A stretch of 64,000 nucleotides of DNA. Origin: Oreohelix idahoensis (Eukaryota > Mollusca > Gastropoda > Stylommatophora > Oreohelicidae). Position numbers and translations under genes: made by a program. This document shows, in pieces, positions 21,682-34,200 of the stretch. The stretch is from positions 124,001-188,000 of the forward strand of contig JAMPIV010017787.1 of the NCBI GenBank assembly GCA_024509875.1. Direction: 5' to 3'. The first letter of the stretch is position 1; every line of letters starts with the position of its first letter. The notes under the pieces are model-generated. The model ran no database searches and was not told where the DNA came from. It worked only from the letters and a program-made list of their open reading frames with translations.

Positions 21682-21690
<9 letters not shown>
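21455..21690 (+). repeat. Dispersed repeat X, copy 2, ending in (CA)n
   Basis: Aligns with the reverse complement of 8428-8640. It ends in a pure (CA)n tract at 21683-21724. Confidence 0.55.
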
Positions 21691-21728
<38 letters not shown>

Positions 21729-21800
21729 AACATCCATCCATACCTATGTAATATATATTAGAATGTTTATTCTGAATAACATTTATTTACATGTAGTAGC

Positions 21801-22528
21801 ATCAATTTAAAGAAGTCTGAGGTCATGACGCTCAATGTGAGCAACCCTGAGCCCATATCAGTAAGGAATCAGCAACTGGTACAGACAGATACCTTCACAT
21901 ACCTAGGAAGCATAGTAACACCAGACGGTGGGGCAGGCAAAGACATCAGCATCAGAATGAATAAGGCAAGAACAGCCTTCTTTAGACTAAATAACATCTG
22001 GAAGTCCTCCCAATACAGCACAAGCACAAAATTAAGATTATACCAGAGTTGCGTGCTTTCTGTGCTTCTCTATGGTGCGGAATGCTGGAGAGTCACAGAG
22101 AAGGAAATGTCAAAATTGTCCTCTTTTCACACAACATGCCTAAGAAAAATTCACCGAATCTTTTGGCCGAATACCATCACCAACCAAGATCTGCTTACTC
22201 GTAGCAAGCAAGAGGACATGCATACCATCATAGCTGGCAGACGCTGGAGGTGGGTTGGTCATGTCCTCAGAAGAGACCCCGATGCCATCACAAGAACAGC
22301 TATGCTTTGGACCCCTGAAGGAAAGCGAAAGAGAGGCCGACCAAAAACAACTTGGCGGAGGACTGTGGAGGCTGAGATGCAAAGAATGAACCAGAGTTGG
22401 GGCACTGTACGAAGGATGGCCACCAACCGTGCAAAGTGGAATCAATTTGTTGTTGCCCTACAAGACGCCACTAGGCGTGATGGCCACTGACTGCTTTGAC
22501 GGTCGGTGGTTGAGGATCGAAGAAGAAG
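21801..22528 (+). pseudogene. 5'-truncated LINE with 12-bp target duplication
   Basis: Only the RT C-terminal part is present, open from 21825 to 22490: a TFTYLGSIVTPDGGAG block, KLRLYQSCVLSVLLYGAECW, then the GRRWRWVGHVLRRDP and KRKRGRPKTTW blocks. The 3' end is GAAGAAGAAG. ACATGTAGTAGC flanks it at 21789-21800 and 22529-22540. The frame is intact, and its sister copy at 44944-46807 (minus) is nearly identical over the shared part, so both are fairly young. The palm and endonuclease were lost at insertion by normal 5' truncation. Confidence 0.85.
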
Positions 22529-22540
22529 ACATGTAGTAGC

Positions 22541-22930
22541 CCCCTTCAGTCATAACTGACTATAGGAATGCGCCGCTGGTAATGCGCCCCTGAGATGATA
22601 GCCCTCAGCTGATTATTTTGTATGACCTGGTGTTCTTTTCGGTGTGTGTTCTCTTCTGCTTATTACAAGAGCTTCTATTGGCTCGATCTGAGGTTGCGCC
22701 GTGGGGGACTTCCCACTTGAAGCGATCGGCAGCTTCATCCCGCCAGTTTTGTAGATTAATATTCAGCGTCTTCATGTATGTCCTGCATACATCTGTGAAC
22801 CTAACTTGCGGTCGTCCGACTGTCTGTTGCCGTCTGTCGTCAGTTGTCTGTAGAACATATCTCTAGAGATGCAACCATCTTTAATACGGCAAACATGACC
22901 AGGCCAGCTTAGTCTGCACGGTCTAAACAG
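22541..22930 (-). pseudogene. LINE ORF2 C-terminal fragment, sister of 8800-9195
   Basis: The same left end (CTTCAGTCATAACTGACTAT) and the same order of blocks as 8800-9195, including the complements of TTTAATACGGCAAACATGACC (RIKDG-like) and GCGGTCGTCCGACTG (GRPQL-like) segments. It carries a small local duplication of ATGCGCC near 22570. The LINE at 21801 was inserted exactly at its 3' end. Confidence 0.55.
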
Positions 22931-24805
22931 TACAAGAACCGGTATCTATTTTCATCCACATTGCTAATACCAAATTTCCCTGTCATTAAGGCTATGACAC
23001 ATTATCGTCACAAACTGTAGCGTGAAAGTCACCCACGAGAACACATTGGTTGTCACATAATGCGATTGGGATTCAATATCTAGGTACGGTAATCAGAACA
23101 AAGTGAACACCGTCGAAACATGTGTAATGCTAATATCTCGACCAATCAAACGAGAGCTTGCTACAAGTAGTGTCCGAGATCATCTAGGCATAAAAATAGG
23201 AGAGGAGAGAATCGTAGCAACTTGGATGTGTTTCCATCAACAGTAAACTGCAACATGGCGATTTCTTCAGATAAAGCTAGGTTAGTTATACGGTAGAGAA
23301 TTGGAGCTTTCTTCTGACACCTGTATCTTCTTTGTGTGAGCAGTATAAGCAGAGATAAATTTGAGTTGAAGGCAGTAAAACCTAAGTTATTTGCAGTGTT
23401 TCATTGTTTCGGCTGCCTTGGAAAGAGATACAAAGGTCGGATGTCAGATAGATCCAAATCGTCTGAGTTGAACTAGTTTTAGATGAAGCAAATCGGTTGG
23501 ATATTAACAATAGCCTATTGGAAGTTTTAGGACTAACACAGTGTCTAGGAACGACAGATTCTTGAGGTGTTGGAAGGAACGAGAGATGAAACATAATAGC
23601 CAATCAGCGCAGAGTCACGGATTCACGCAAGATGGCCGGCAAAGAGAATAAATACGCGGGTAGTTGGAAGTGGGAGGACACACGCGAAATCAGAGAACGC
23701 AAATGACAAAAGGAGAGAGCTAGTCACGTATTCCTTCATCATTGAGTATTTGTGATTTCCTGCATTTGCCAGAAGTAGTCCTGTTAGTGTATTTCTGAGA
23801 AGATCAGAGGGTTTCGGTCATACATATAGAACGTAAGCCAGAAGTGAGCACCCAAGTGTTATCCTGCATAGCGACACGGAGCACTACAGCTGGACTACCT
23901 GGTATTGCTGGTATCCCTACTAAATGGGAAGATCAGCCGAGTCTATACAGCCGTGTGGAGCTCACCAACATTGTCAACCATCATTTAAGGAGCACTCAGT
24001 TAAGTGCAGAAACAGAACATTAGATCAATTTATGTGTGAAGAGTCAAGTCATATGAAGAAAAAGACTGGTTAACGTTTTGTCAGAAAAGCAGAGACACTG
24101 TAATTCATGTTAAAGTAAACACTATAATATCACTGTGATTTCTCTGGATATTGTGTAAATAGAAAATTCATATCCATATAGCATCTCCATCAATTCCAAG
24201 AGCAGAAGAAAAGAGAATCATTAAAAATAAATTGATTTTAATTGTAGCTTGGATTTTGTTAATTTCATAAAGTTACAATTGAGTTCAATTTGAATTTCAT
24301 TGTTAGTTAAAGCATAAAATAGTTATTACGAGAAGACGCGCTAGGCTCTTGATCTTCTTATTACCACCGGACCAGGGGTCTTTACTCTCTGACTACCATT
24401 TTTGCTATCATACACCAGTGCCCATTTCTAAAACTGTGGTATATCGTGTAATTCATTATTTTTTATTGAACTATCATCGACTGTCATCAAGACAACAACT
24501 ACTACACATACCATCTCGTTACATTGGTGTTGGCTATATTTACTTTTGATTACTGCTGCAAGATTCTCGTAGAACTTGCCTTTAGCTCCCGAGTGTAGAT
24601 TATGAGCATCTACACAGAAAGGTGTGATAGAAATTGCACAAGTTTGCATCAAAACATGAAGGGGCGTTCTAACCCATTCTGACATAGTTCAACCATTTTA
24701 GTTAGCGATGTTTGACCGCAAAACTTACTTACTGTTCCCCAATTTTATTGAGGTCTTTCCCGTGCCAGTAAAATGTGTAGTCGCGATCAGAAGTTAAAAG
24801 ACGCC
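22931..24805. other. Unassigned sequence
   Basis: No coding domain recognised on either strand. It could include an LTR or leader of an unrecognised element, but no terminal repeats were found. Confidence 0.35.
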
Positions 24806-25099
24806 ATGCTCGCTGCAGTAGCAGAAGAAAACGCCAGAAAGAGATTTAACTTGAGATTAAGACAAATAACTGTTGAAGAAGATGACACTGAACAACCCAT
24901 GGAGATAGAAACATACATCACATAGGACAAAATGGAAGATCGAAACGACAAAGAAGACAACACCGGAGAGGGACATATGATGTCAACACCTACATCAGAT
25001 GTTTTTGATGCAGGAACTTGCAACTTAAGGCAAGCTTTTGTATACAAGAACCAAGATATACGTTACGTGGTGCTTTTGCACACAGGCGTATGCCCATGA
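24806..25099 (+). pseudogene. Unrecognised coding-like frame with one internal stop
   Basis: From the ATG at 24806 a 98-codon frame runs to TGA at 25097-25099, broken only by TAG at 24923-24925. The first part is charged and helix-like (MLAAVAEENARKRFNLRLRQ), followed by acidic EEDDTEQPMEIE. It sits 85 bp left of the old LTR element. It may be an exon or a decayed Gag-like ORF; no family is recognised. Confidence 0.25.
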
Positions 25100-25183
25100 T
25101 TTTCTAAGATACAGCTGTATGCATTAGTTATTTTTTGTACGATAAAACACTATTATTGAACGTCGCAACATTTGCGAACGATA

Positions 25184-25811
25184 TGACGTATTGGAAACCA
25201 AGTGATGAAAGCATCGTCTGCTTGTTTAGGTTTAACGTTAATGTTCTAGGTCTTTCTCGTGTGTCCGTCGAAGTGAGAGGACGTTAATTATATATTTGTT
25301 CCCAAGCAGTGGAGACTTTCAAGATATTTCCGTGGCTATTTTATTAGAGATCGGACGCCACCATTTTATTGTCAAGCCACTATGGTTCGCAACTTCTGGG
25401 ATGAGTATTGCAACCGATTATTATGAATTATTAAAAAGATGTCTTCAATTTCAATATGCCGTAGGACTTCCATCAGGTCGGACTTGGACTGACCCCTAGT
25501 TAAAACAGTCAAAGTCATTGCATGTTGTTTATGCTTTTGAGACTGGATGGACAACGAACTACATATTTCGCATTTTTTCCATGATGTCTAATTATGAGAT
25601 GGAGCACCCAATTAAATGTTTAAACTGTACAGCCGTCCTCGGTTGCATACTGATTTTCGTTCTGTCAAGTCCCTAGACGTTATGGTGTGCTGTTTGGTGT
25701 TTGGACTTTTGTTAATGATCTTGGACTCTCGAACTTGAATCAGTCGCGTTACCAGATCGAAGTATTATTACAACCTCACCAATGTATTCAAATAACAGTA
25801 ACAGCGAAACA
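25184..25811 (+). repeat. 5' LTR of element B
   Basis: About 628 bp; long blocks recur at 41619-42233, for example TTTCAAGATATTTCCGTGGC and GGTGTGCTGTTTGGTGTTTG. The left border is approximate because the first 30 bp have drifted. The right end AAACA is followed at 25819 by TGGTGCC, a likely primer-binding site. Confidence 0.65.
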
Positions 25812-27032
25812 CCTATTTTGGTGCCTAGTTATTCTGGACTTTTTTCAAGATAATCCTACCAAATTCAAAATTGTGACTTAACACCAGTTTGCAGCTGTTA
25901 CATGAACCGAGCAACAATGGAGCTCCGTACTTTTTTCTGCGCATAGGTGACTGTTACTGTACTTTTTTCTGCGCATAGGTGACTGTTACTATGGCAACCG
26001 GCAAGAAGCTTCGTTGTCAAATACAGCCTGTTTTGCCTTAAAGAAAATTCATTTTGCAGCCAAGGAGATTCAACATCTACGTTTTACAAGATGCACTAGT
26101 TATTATTATAACCTATCGATGCGGACATTGCCTTCTATTTTATTGCAAGACGTCTGCCAGTTTATTTCAAGCAAGAATTCATCACTTCACGTACCTAGCA
26201 AGAAATAGATAAACTTCGTCTTCTCTGCCGTTAAATGCTTTAAGACCACTAATTTAGCTCGACCAAATTATACGTGCAGTTCGATTCCTTTCGAGTGATG
26301 CTTCTGGAAGGATGTTTTCATTAACAGATAAGTGGCTTACATTTTTTGCATTTGTGTGGTCTCTGCATGTAGCCTGAGCCTTTTCTTTTTAATACTTTTT
26401 ATACTTTCATTTTTGCATGTTCACTGTAGTCGTGGGAGGTTGGGTGGCGGACCTGTGCTAAAGGCACATCTCATAGCAATATGCGCTCACACAGGTTGCA
26501 TATGTAGTTTTGTTTGTAGATTCACCTCAGTAGAACCTGGTTTACCAGCGCCTTATATATTGTGTCCACTGTCTTCCCTCTATAACATCTGTTTAGCTGT
26601 GCTGTCCTGTTTCTCTTCAGTATTTTTTATTATTGTCTATAACATTTTTCCCTTAGTTTCCAGCAGTTTTGTTTATCTTTGTAGGTCTTCCCTGCCTATC
26701 ATTAAGTTTTATACAACTTTCATGTTTATGCACTGTTTCTAGTCCTGTTGTATCTTTGCTCTTGCAGCAATCTTAGATCATGTTTCCTCTTTGGTTCAAC
26801 ATTTGCATTTTCGTTTGTTCTTTGCTACAATTGTCTTTGTGTTTTGTCAGTGATGTGTCCTGCTGCATCTTGTTTTTTGCACACATATATTATTTTCACT
26901 AATACTTTCTTTATTCTATTGCATAGTCAATTACCATTAATATTACTGACAACAAAGCATTGGTACTGTTGAAGATACCATTATCTCTATTGATATTCCA
27001 GTGACTAAGTAAGTCATGCACGGCCATACAAA
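25812..27032 (+). other. Leader of element B
   Basis: Non-coding stretch between the 5' LTR and the gag ATG. It contains an exact 32-bp tandem duplication (25927-25958 and 25959-25990, starting GTACTTTTTTCTGCGCATAG). The hydrophobic open frames at 26332-26972 are T-rich chance frames. Confidence 0.5.
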
Positions 27033-27953
27033 ATGTCTACTTTAGAGTATTTTATTAAACAAGGTAAGGCCTTGGGTATGGATGGTGAGACTTAAAAAAA
27101 AATTTGCTCTTGCTGAATATGCAAAAGCACAAGCCAGAGAAGACTTAGCCAATCAAGAAAGACTTAAAATGCTTGAGATTTAAGCAGAAAATAAGACAAG
27201 ACAAAATGAAGAAAGACTTAAAATTCTGCAGATGGAAGCAGAAGAAAAAAAAGCAAAGGTTGCATGAAAAAGAAGAAAATCAAAGGTTGCATGTCGAAAA
27301 AAGTTCACTTTGCATTTATAAGAATTGAGATTACAAAACAGTGACAAACAGAATGTTTCTGGGTTTCCAGGTCCCTCAAACAAAAATAATTCTGGGTCTA
27401 TTAAATTTCGCTTCCTTCTTTTAAACTTAATGTTGATGACATTTTGTTTTTCCTCAACTGTTTTGACTCAGTTTATGAGGGTCACACGGTCGATAAATCT
27501 GAATGGTGCAGCAGATTAATGGAAATTCTCACTGGAAATGCTTTGGCTTCAGTCTGCACTATGGATGAAAAGAATTAAAAGAACTATGCAGCTACCAGAG
27601 CATTATTGCTTAAGAAATACCAATTGGATGAAAACAGCTACCTTATGCTTTTAAAAACTATGATTCTTAAGACAGGTAAAGAATTTTCTGAATTTATAGC
27701 TGCCATTAAGGTGACTTTCAACAGATGGATGGAGCTACCAATGATTGATCACTCATATGATGCTCTCATGGACTTAGGGACAAAGTATTGTCTTCTATTA
27801 GCCAATAATGTGTATCTTATTTGCATGAACGCAAACCTACAAGTTTGACAATGGTTGAAGAATTGGGACGTCAATTCATCACTTCTCGCCCTGGCACAGT
27901 TGTGAGTAATTCTAATATTAAAGAGGCTCTGCCAGTGGCTTCAGCTACATCAT
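27033..27953 (+). pseudogene. gag: gag of element B, part 1
   Basis: Starts ATGTCTACTTTAGAG (MSTLEYFIKQGKALGMDG), clearly related to the start of gag in element C (MSTFEHFIEQGKLLG). A stop comes after about 20 codons; later pieces keep the coiled-coil and the capsid-like KKYQLDEN...EFSEFIA...FNRWMEL segment (27606-27848). The insertion of element C cuts it at 27953. Confidence 0.75.
27949..27953. repeat. Target site duplication ATCAT, left copy
   Basis: ATCAT before the LTR start TGATGCG; the same five bases follow the other LTR at 37230-37234. Confidence 0.9.
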
Positions 27954-29037
27954 TGATGCGTGATGCCATATGATGATGGATGGTATCCGCATGTCTGGTT
28001 TTGTGTGGTGTGCAGATGGGTTCAGTCAAAACAATGTTCATACAAAAATAACAGGGCAATCCACATAGGACGTCAGTAAACTCACGACGTATAAAGTCAA
28101 TGATTCTTGTAACAGCCGTTGACGTTTTTCTTCATTATTTATTGTGGACGCCACAGTGACAAAATGGTTACGCGAATATGTAGGCACATCAAACAGTCAT
28201 TATCACAGCAACATTCAATACAGCAATAGACGGTAGACAGCATTACAATGATGAGTCAGATGCATGTTATATTTCAAAGTGCTGTAAATGTAGTCAGGTG
28301 GAAAACTCCATCCTTTTCTATAACAGCCAGGAGATAACCAGATGTATGAGATCAGTTCACTCTCCTTAGTTTGACTTCAGCAAGACAGACACGTCTGCCG
28401 AAGTATAAATAATGTCCTCAAAAATATCCTCTAGATAATAAAGGTTTTCCAAACCTAGTTCATTTAACAAAGTAGCAAGTAATGGTCCTTGGTACATGCA
28501 TCAACCGATGCAGTACAATGCAGCGACATGTGAGCTGGGAAAAAACATCTCGTGACGACGACTTTCGAAGACAGGCTATGAATCGAAATCGCTCACGACC
28601 CAAAATCGATAGAGTTAATGAAAAAAAAGTCAATTTACCTTGCTTTCAAGAAATACACAGAAATATCACGCCTCCCGACATGTGCAAATACACTAGAGGT
28701 ATTATCCCGAATAAACGAAATATCCATAAGAGGACTACACATCCCTGACAGAACAAAAAAAAGCGGAGATCCCCTCTTCAACGAGGCATCTCTTTCGCCA
28801 TTCCAAATCGCTCACTCCACTAGTGGTGGGCGGAAACCGATCGACCAAGAAGCAAGACAAGTCATGCGCAGTCCAGCGCAAAATGACCACAGCTCAAAAC
28901 TTAACTGCATTCGATACCAACGCGAGAAGACAAATGCTTACCGAGAAAAGTGACTATAAATTTCAAGCAGTTGTTGCCCTTGCGTTATAAAATAGATATT
29001 GAAATAAAACGATGTTGCGAGAATTTATCACGCAACA
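27954..29037 (-). repeat. 3' LTR of element C
   Basis: 1084 bp, TGATGCGTG to CGCAACA on the plus strand. Plus-strand open frames inside (28482-28748, 28618-28953) run against the element's strand and are not called genes. Confidence 0.92.
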
Positions 29038-29055
29038 TATCACCACCTCCTCCCG
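29038..29055 (-). other. Polypurine tract of element C
   Basis: The minus strand reads GGGAGGAGGTGGTGATA directly before the 3' LTR. Confidence 0.75.
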
Positions 29056-29802
29056 ATAAAAAAAAATGTGGAACATATTTTTTTTTTCAATATCAAAGAG
29101 CATGCGATAAGCGGCTCAAAACGCACGAATTATGCGCTGATAATTAACTAAATTGCCAAACAATAGGCTAATTATAGAGTGTCTGGTGAGGATATACCTC
29201 AACAGAAAAATAAATATGTCTCAAAAAATATTCACATCGGGGAGGTGTCACCAACACACATCACGTTAGCATGTAAACACAATATACGTATGCAAGTTAC
29301 TATAATCATCATTAAACAGCATACTCTAATATTGTCTTTTAAAATGGATGTACAAATCTGATAGGAAAATTTAAATAGTACATTCTTTGACATGTAATGA
29401 CATAAGTACATAGTAAAGTTAAACTACATGACGATCCAGGACATATGCTCTGGTATTCCGAGGGTAAGTACACAATCTAGAACTCGTCATGCTTGATACT
29501 AGTAAGGTAAGTCCTCAGCTCAACAATGACATTCTGAGAAAGTACAAGCAATATAATGCTAATTAATAACTAATATGCTTCATAAGGTACAATACATTAT
29601 TAATAATTGTGGCTGTTTAGTAAACTAACGGCCCTTATATTAACTACTCAGTCCTCCTCTATCATCTTAAAAAACGAACAGAAGAAGATGACAACAAAGC
29701 ACGATAGTGTGTACATATAAAGTAAGTACAGATGTGCTAATCTATTGTAGAAATATAGGTGTGTTATGACTCTGTAATATATGGAAATATAGGACAGAAG
29801 TA
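29056..29802 (-). other. 3' non-coding part of element C
   Basis: About 750 bp between the RNase H stop and the polypurine tract. No integrase, env or other ORF was recognised here, which matters because the usual Ty3 order would place integrase in this position. Confidence 0.7.
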
Positions 29803-31242
29803 TTAGTTGGAGTCATGTGGGCATCTAGACAAAATGTCAGCCATCACATTATCCGCACCACGGATAGCTCGTACCGTGAAGTGAAAAGGTTGAAGAGCTA
29901 TAGCATATCGAGTGGATCTCGAACTCTTCAAATTCTTAGTCTGAATAGCTGTAAGAGCTTTCTGATCAGTCTCTAGAATGAAATGTGCGCCCAGGAGGAA
30001 TCTTTGTAGTTTTAGAATTGACCAAACCATCGCTAACAACTCACGGTCTAAAACCGAGTAGTTCCTCTCTGCCGCATTTAGTTTTCTAGAAATGTACATA
30101 ACAGGATGCAGAGTATTTGCATATTCTTGCATCAGTGCTGCTCCAATCCCAGTGGATGAAGCATCACTCCGAAGAACAAAAGTCCTATCAAGAGTAGGTA
30201 ATCTTAAGATGGGAGGAGAAGAAAATATATTCTTGATTTGGTCTAGTGAAGATTGGCATTCTTCAGACCAACGGACCAGATTAGGCGAACCTTTCTTCAA
30301 CAATGTTAATAGAGGTGCCATGATCGAAGATAAATTTGGAATAAATCTCCCATAAAATTGAATTAAACCTAAGAGACTCCTAACTTGTTTCTTCGTTTTA
30401 GGAACAGAGATGTTCAGTATTTTGGAAGTATTGTGGTCTTCTGTCTTCAAGAGACCATGACCAACACGATGACCCAGGAAAGAGATTTCACCAAAACCAA
30501 CAAAAGCTTTAGAAGGTTTTGCTGTCAAATTATTCTCACGTAGAGTGGACAGTAAGTCATATAACCCTAAATAGTGATCTTCCCAGGTATCACTGAAGAG
30601 ACAGATTTCATCTAAGTATGCGATGACATCCGAACGATGTGACAGAATTCGACGCATCATGCGAACGAAAGTGGCAGGGGCGTTCATGAGACCAAAAGGC
30701 ATAACATTCCATTGAAATAGACCCCTAGGTGTAGAAAAAGCAGTAAGAGGTTTGGCATGCTCTGCTAAAGGCACTTGCCAATAACCTTTAGACAAGTCAA
30801 GTTTAGTGAAGAATCTAGAATTAGAAAGTCTAATCAGTAGATCTTCTAACAAAGGCATCGGTTCAGCGTCGAACTTTGTGACCTGATTCAATTTGCGATA
30901 ATCAACGCAAATTCGTATGTTCTTATCCTTCTTCCGGACAATAACCATGGAAGAAGAATATGGTGAAGTCGATGGTTCAATTATATTTAATTGAATCATT
31001 TCATCCAATTCCTTTTCCACTTGCGACTGAAAGTGTATAGGGATAGGATAAGGCCTAACCCTAATTGGATTATTGTCGGTAAGAATTATGTCATGTTCTA
31101 TGACATCTGTGTGTCCAGGAATGTCAGTGAGAACATCCTGAAATGTTTGTAACATCGACGAGACTTGTCGTTGTTCGTCACCAGAAAGATTAGGAGAAAC
31201 AGAAACGTTTTTCCAAGATTCCGTGGAATGTAATGGAACCAC
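29803..31242 (-). CDS. pol: Reverse transcriptase-RNase H of element C
   Basis: 479 residues counted from a GTG at 31242; the frame is open further upstream and overlaps the end of the integrase ORF by 145 nt in the -1 frame, so frameshifting is likely. RT motifs: RICVDYRKLN (about 110-119), KLDLSKGYWQ with catalytic D149, the MPFGLMNAPATF block (181-192) and YLDE at 209-212. RNase H follows with D360 (RSDAS), E401 (RELLAM), D426 (ETDQK) and D469 (NVMADILSR). There is no connection to an integrase downstream. The normal box is Y-x-D-D; E212 (codon GAA, 30607-30609) replaces the second metal-binding aspartate and should block polymerisation. The old relative in element B has YIDD at this place. 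Confidence 0.93.
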   Translation of the reverse strand: MVPLHSTESWKNVSVSPNLSGDEQRQVSSMLQTFQDVLTDIPGHTDVIEHDIILTDNNPIRVRPYPIPIHFQSQVEKELDEMIQLNIIEPSTSPYSSSMVIVRKKDKNIRICVDYRKLNQVTKFDAEPMPLLEDLLIRLSNSRFFTKLDLSKGYWQVPLAEHAKPLTAFSTPRGLFQWNVMPFGLMNAPATFVRMMRRILSHRSDVIAYLDEICLFSDTWEDHYLGLYDLLSTLRENNLTAKPSKAFVGFGEISFLGHRVGHGLLKTEDHNTSKILNISVPKTKKQVRSLLGLIQFYGRFIPNLSSIMAPLLTLLKKGSPNLVRWSEECQSSLDQIKNIFSSPPILRLPTLDRTFVLRSDASSTGIGAALMQEYANTLHPVMYISRKLNAAERNYSVLDRELLAMVWSILKLQRFLLGAHFILETDQKALTAIQTKNLKSSRSTRYAIALQPFHFTVRAIRGADNVMADILSRCPHDSN

Positions 31243-34200
31243 TGGAAGGGGAAGGTTGACATCAGAGAAGGTAGCTTCCTCATCCTGAATGACAGACAGG
31301 ATGAATAATGACCGTGAGGTGCAGGAGCATCATCCGTTGCCTGGAAAATAGGCAGCAAATAGTCCGGACGTTCGTGAAATTCCGAAAGCATGTTTATATG
31401 GAAAGTTTTATGCTTTCCATCAATATCGACCACATAGTCAACATCGGAAATCCGAGAGACTATTGCATACGGACCTTTCCATGCAATAAGAAGTCTATTT
31501 TCCCTACTGGGGAGTAGGACGAATGCTTTGTCACCTGGACAAAGTTGTCGTAGACATCTATTCTTGTTAGCAAACTGCCTTGCCTTCTCTTTAGCAATTT
31601 CTGATGAAGCAGTTGCTAGCTTACATGCCTCAATGATCTTTTGTCTAAGAGCAATGACATACTCATATGAGGATTGAGTTTCATCGCTAATATCATCGGC
31701 AGTGATGAGATCGTGTAATAAAGACATAGGGCCGCGTGGACGCGCGCCAAAGACAAGTTCGAAGGGAGAAAATCCTGTGTGTTCATTAGGGACTTCTCTA
31801 TAGGCAAAGAGAGCCGCGGGTAAAACCCTGTCCCAATCTTGAGGATGATCTTCAGTTATCTTACCAAGCAAAGTCTTGAGCGTTCTATTCAGACGCTCAA
31901 CTAACCCATTAGACATAGGATGGTAGATACTACTGAGAGATCGTTCAATATGTAAGGTAGACATTACCTGTGACATAGTGTCAGATATGAGTTGAGTGCC
32001 ATGGTCTGACAATATTTCTCTGGGGAACCTCAAGCGAGAAAATATCAACCAAAGAGCATCTGCGATATCTGTAGTAGATATGCTCTTAAGAGGAATAGCC
32101 TCTGGCCAACGTGTGCACATATCGACACATGTAAGGATAAACTGATGTCCTCTGGCCGACTTCACCTTAAAAGGGCCAATAATATCTATGGCCATTTTCT
32201 GAAACGGCCGAATAGGAATGTCAGCAGCCTGGATAGGCGCAGCATGTCGTGGTCCTCTAGATTTGACCTCCTGACATACCTTGCATGATCGGCAGTAAAT
32301 ACGAATGTCCTTATTGACAAAAGGCCAAAAGAAAGCCGCAAGGACTCTCGACTTCGTACGGGCAAAACCCATATGTCCAGCACATTGCGAGTCATGAGCA
32401 TGTTGTAATATTTGGACTCTCATGCTCTTGGGAACAAGAATTTGCGAATGTGCCGACGTAGTCGAATCTTGTACCATACGTACAAGTACGCCGTTTCTCA
32501 TTGCAATCCAAGATTTTCTATTTGTATCCTGATTCGGATCACCTTTCTTCGCAAGAACGAAGAATTTTTTTAAAGAAGGATCTTCTTCTTGCAATTTTAT
32601 GAAAGAGTCACGAGTGATTACTAAGTGACTATCTTGGCTATCAACTTCATTATCACTATTCAGTGAAGTTTCGGGTGTTTGTAGAGCTTGTGCTCTTGTA
32701 ACTACTGCATTTGTAGCTTGCATGTTATTATCTTCCCAAGCAGCAATCTGCTGTGGGGTACACTCCCTAACTCCGTGAATACGACCAATAATAAGGTCCG
32801 CACTAGGATTAGGTAAGAGACAAGCATGCACATCTCCAGTAAAGAAAGGAGTGGCAATGCGAATTACAGCAGTAGGATATTTTTCTAGAGTGCCGCCAAA
32901 TGTGACACATTTAATAACCCTTCCTGTAGCACAAGATGGATCTACAAGCGATTGTCCAACACCAATAGTGGTGCATCCGGAATCGAAAAGTAGTGAGACC
33001 GGAGTATCATTAACAAGACCCTTATGTAGGATTAAAGAACCCCTCCCGTCATGCGCAACAGCAGCAGGAAGAGCGGGAAGTGGGTGACCACAACTCAAAG
33101 TAGTTATGGTACCCGGTTCGAATAAAGTACTGCATTGGGGGCATTTGTTTGCTCTCTCAAAGTCAAAAGCAGAACCAGTGACAGCGTCAAAGTTTTTACT
33201 ATCAACAACATGATTACAGGCTCCCTCAGTTTCCTGTTGTACAGCATTAGCCTGCTGATATCTCTTTTTTTTGTGTTGAGATCTACCCCGACTATTATTA
33301 CCTCTGAAGTTATCAAAGTTATTATTATCTCTGCAGTTATTATTGTCTCTATTGTAATTGTTATCCTGGTTCGAATTCCAGTTTCCACGATTACTATCAT
33401 GTTCACATTGATGCGAACATCTATTTGTTTGGTTCTGAGGTCTTCGGCAGGAATAACCTCTATTACCATATCCTCTTTTGAAATGCTTATAATTATTAGG
33501 GTGATAGTAACGAGTACTATCAGGTTGTCTCCAATTCTTCGAAGAAGAATCACCATGAAATTGATTTCCATGATTTTGACAGAAATTACCGCTACTCTTT
33601 CTATCCAAATTTTGTTGGAATCTACGAGCAAAGTTTTGGCCATACGGAGCTGCCGAAGCAACTGGTAAACCTTCTTTCACCTTAGAGTTACCCATGGTTA
33701 TGTGTGGGTGCGCAGTTACGTATTGGCAACAGAAATCTTCCATTTCTTTTATTGTTTTAGGTTTACGTTCATGAAGGAAAGCAAGGAAAGACTCATTGAC
33801 AGACGACATGACTTTGTCTCTAAGTATTAAGTCCATAAGTCCTTCATAAGTTTTTTCCGTCTTAGATAGTTCAACCCATCGTGAGAAAGTAATGCGTATT
33901 CTTGCAATAAACTCGGAGAATTCAACTCCATTTTCAGGTAACATGTTTTTAAATTGTAGACGATAGCCGTCTTCGTTAAGCTGATATTTCTTTAACAAAG
34001 CGGCCCTGACAACCTCATAATTGTTCTTGTCAGGTTCATCCACCATATTTAATATACTTAGAGCTTTACCTGTCAGTATCCCTGATAACTGATAAACATA
34101 TTTTGCTTTGTCTATGTTATGAGCTGTACATGCTTGTTCAAATCTGTCCAGATAGAACATTATGTCATCGCTGGAAGGACTAAATGTTGGTAACTTAATC

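Noticed and set aside
26332..26972. Two hydrophobic frames that look like membrane proteins
   Set aside because: T-rich leader of the old element B; hydrophobicity follows from base composition.
33135..33668. 177-codon plus-strand frame
   Set aside because: Antisense shadow of the Asn-rich Gag region of element C.
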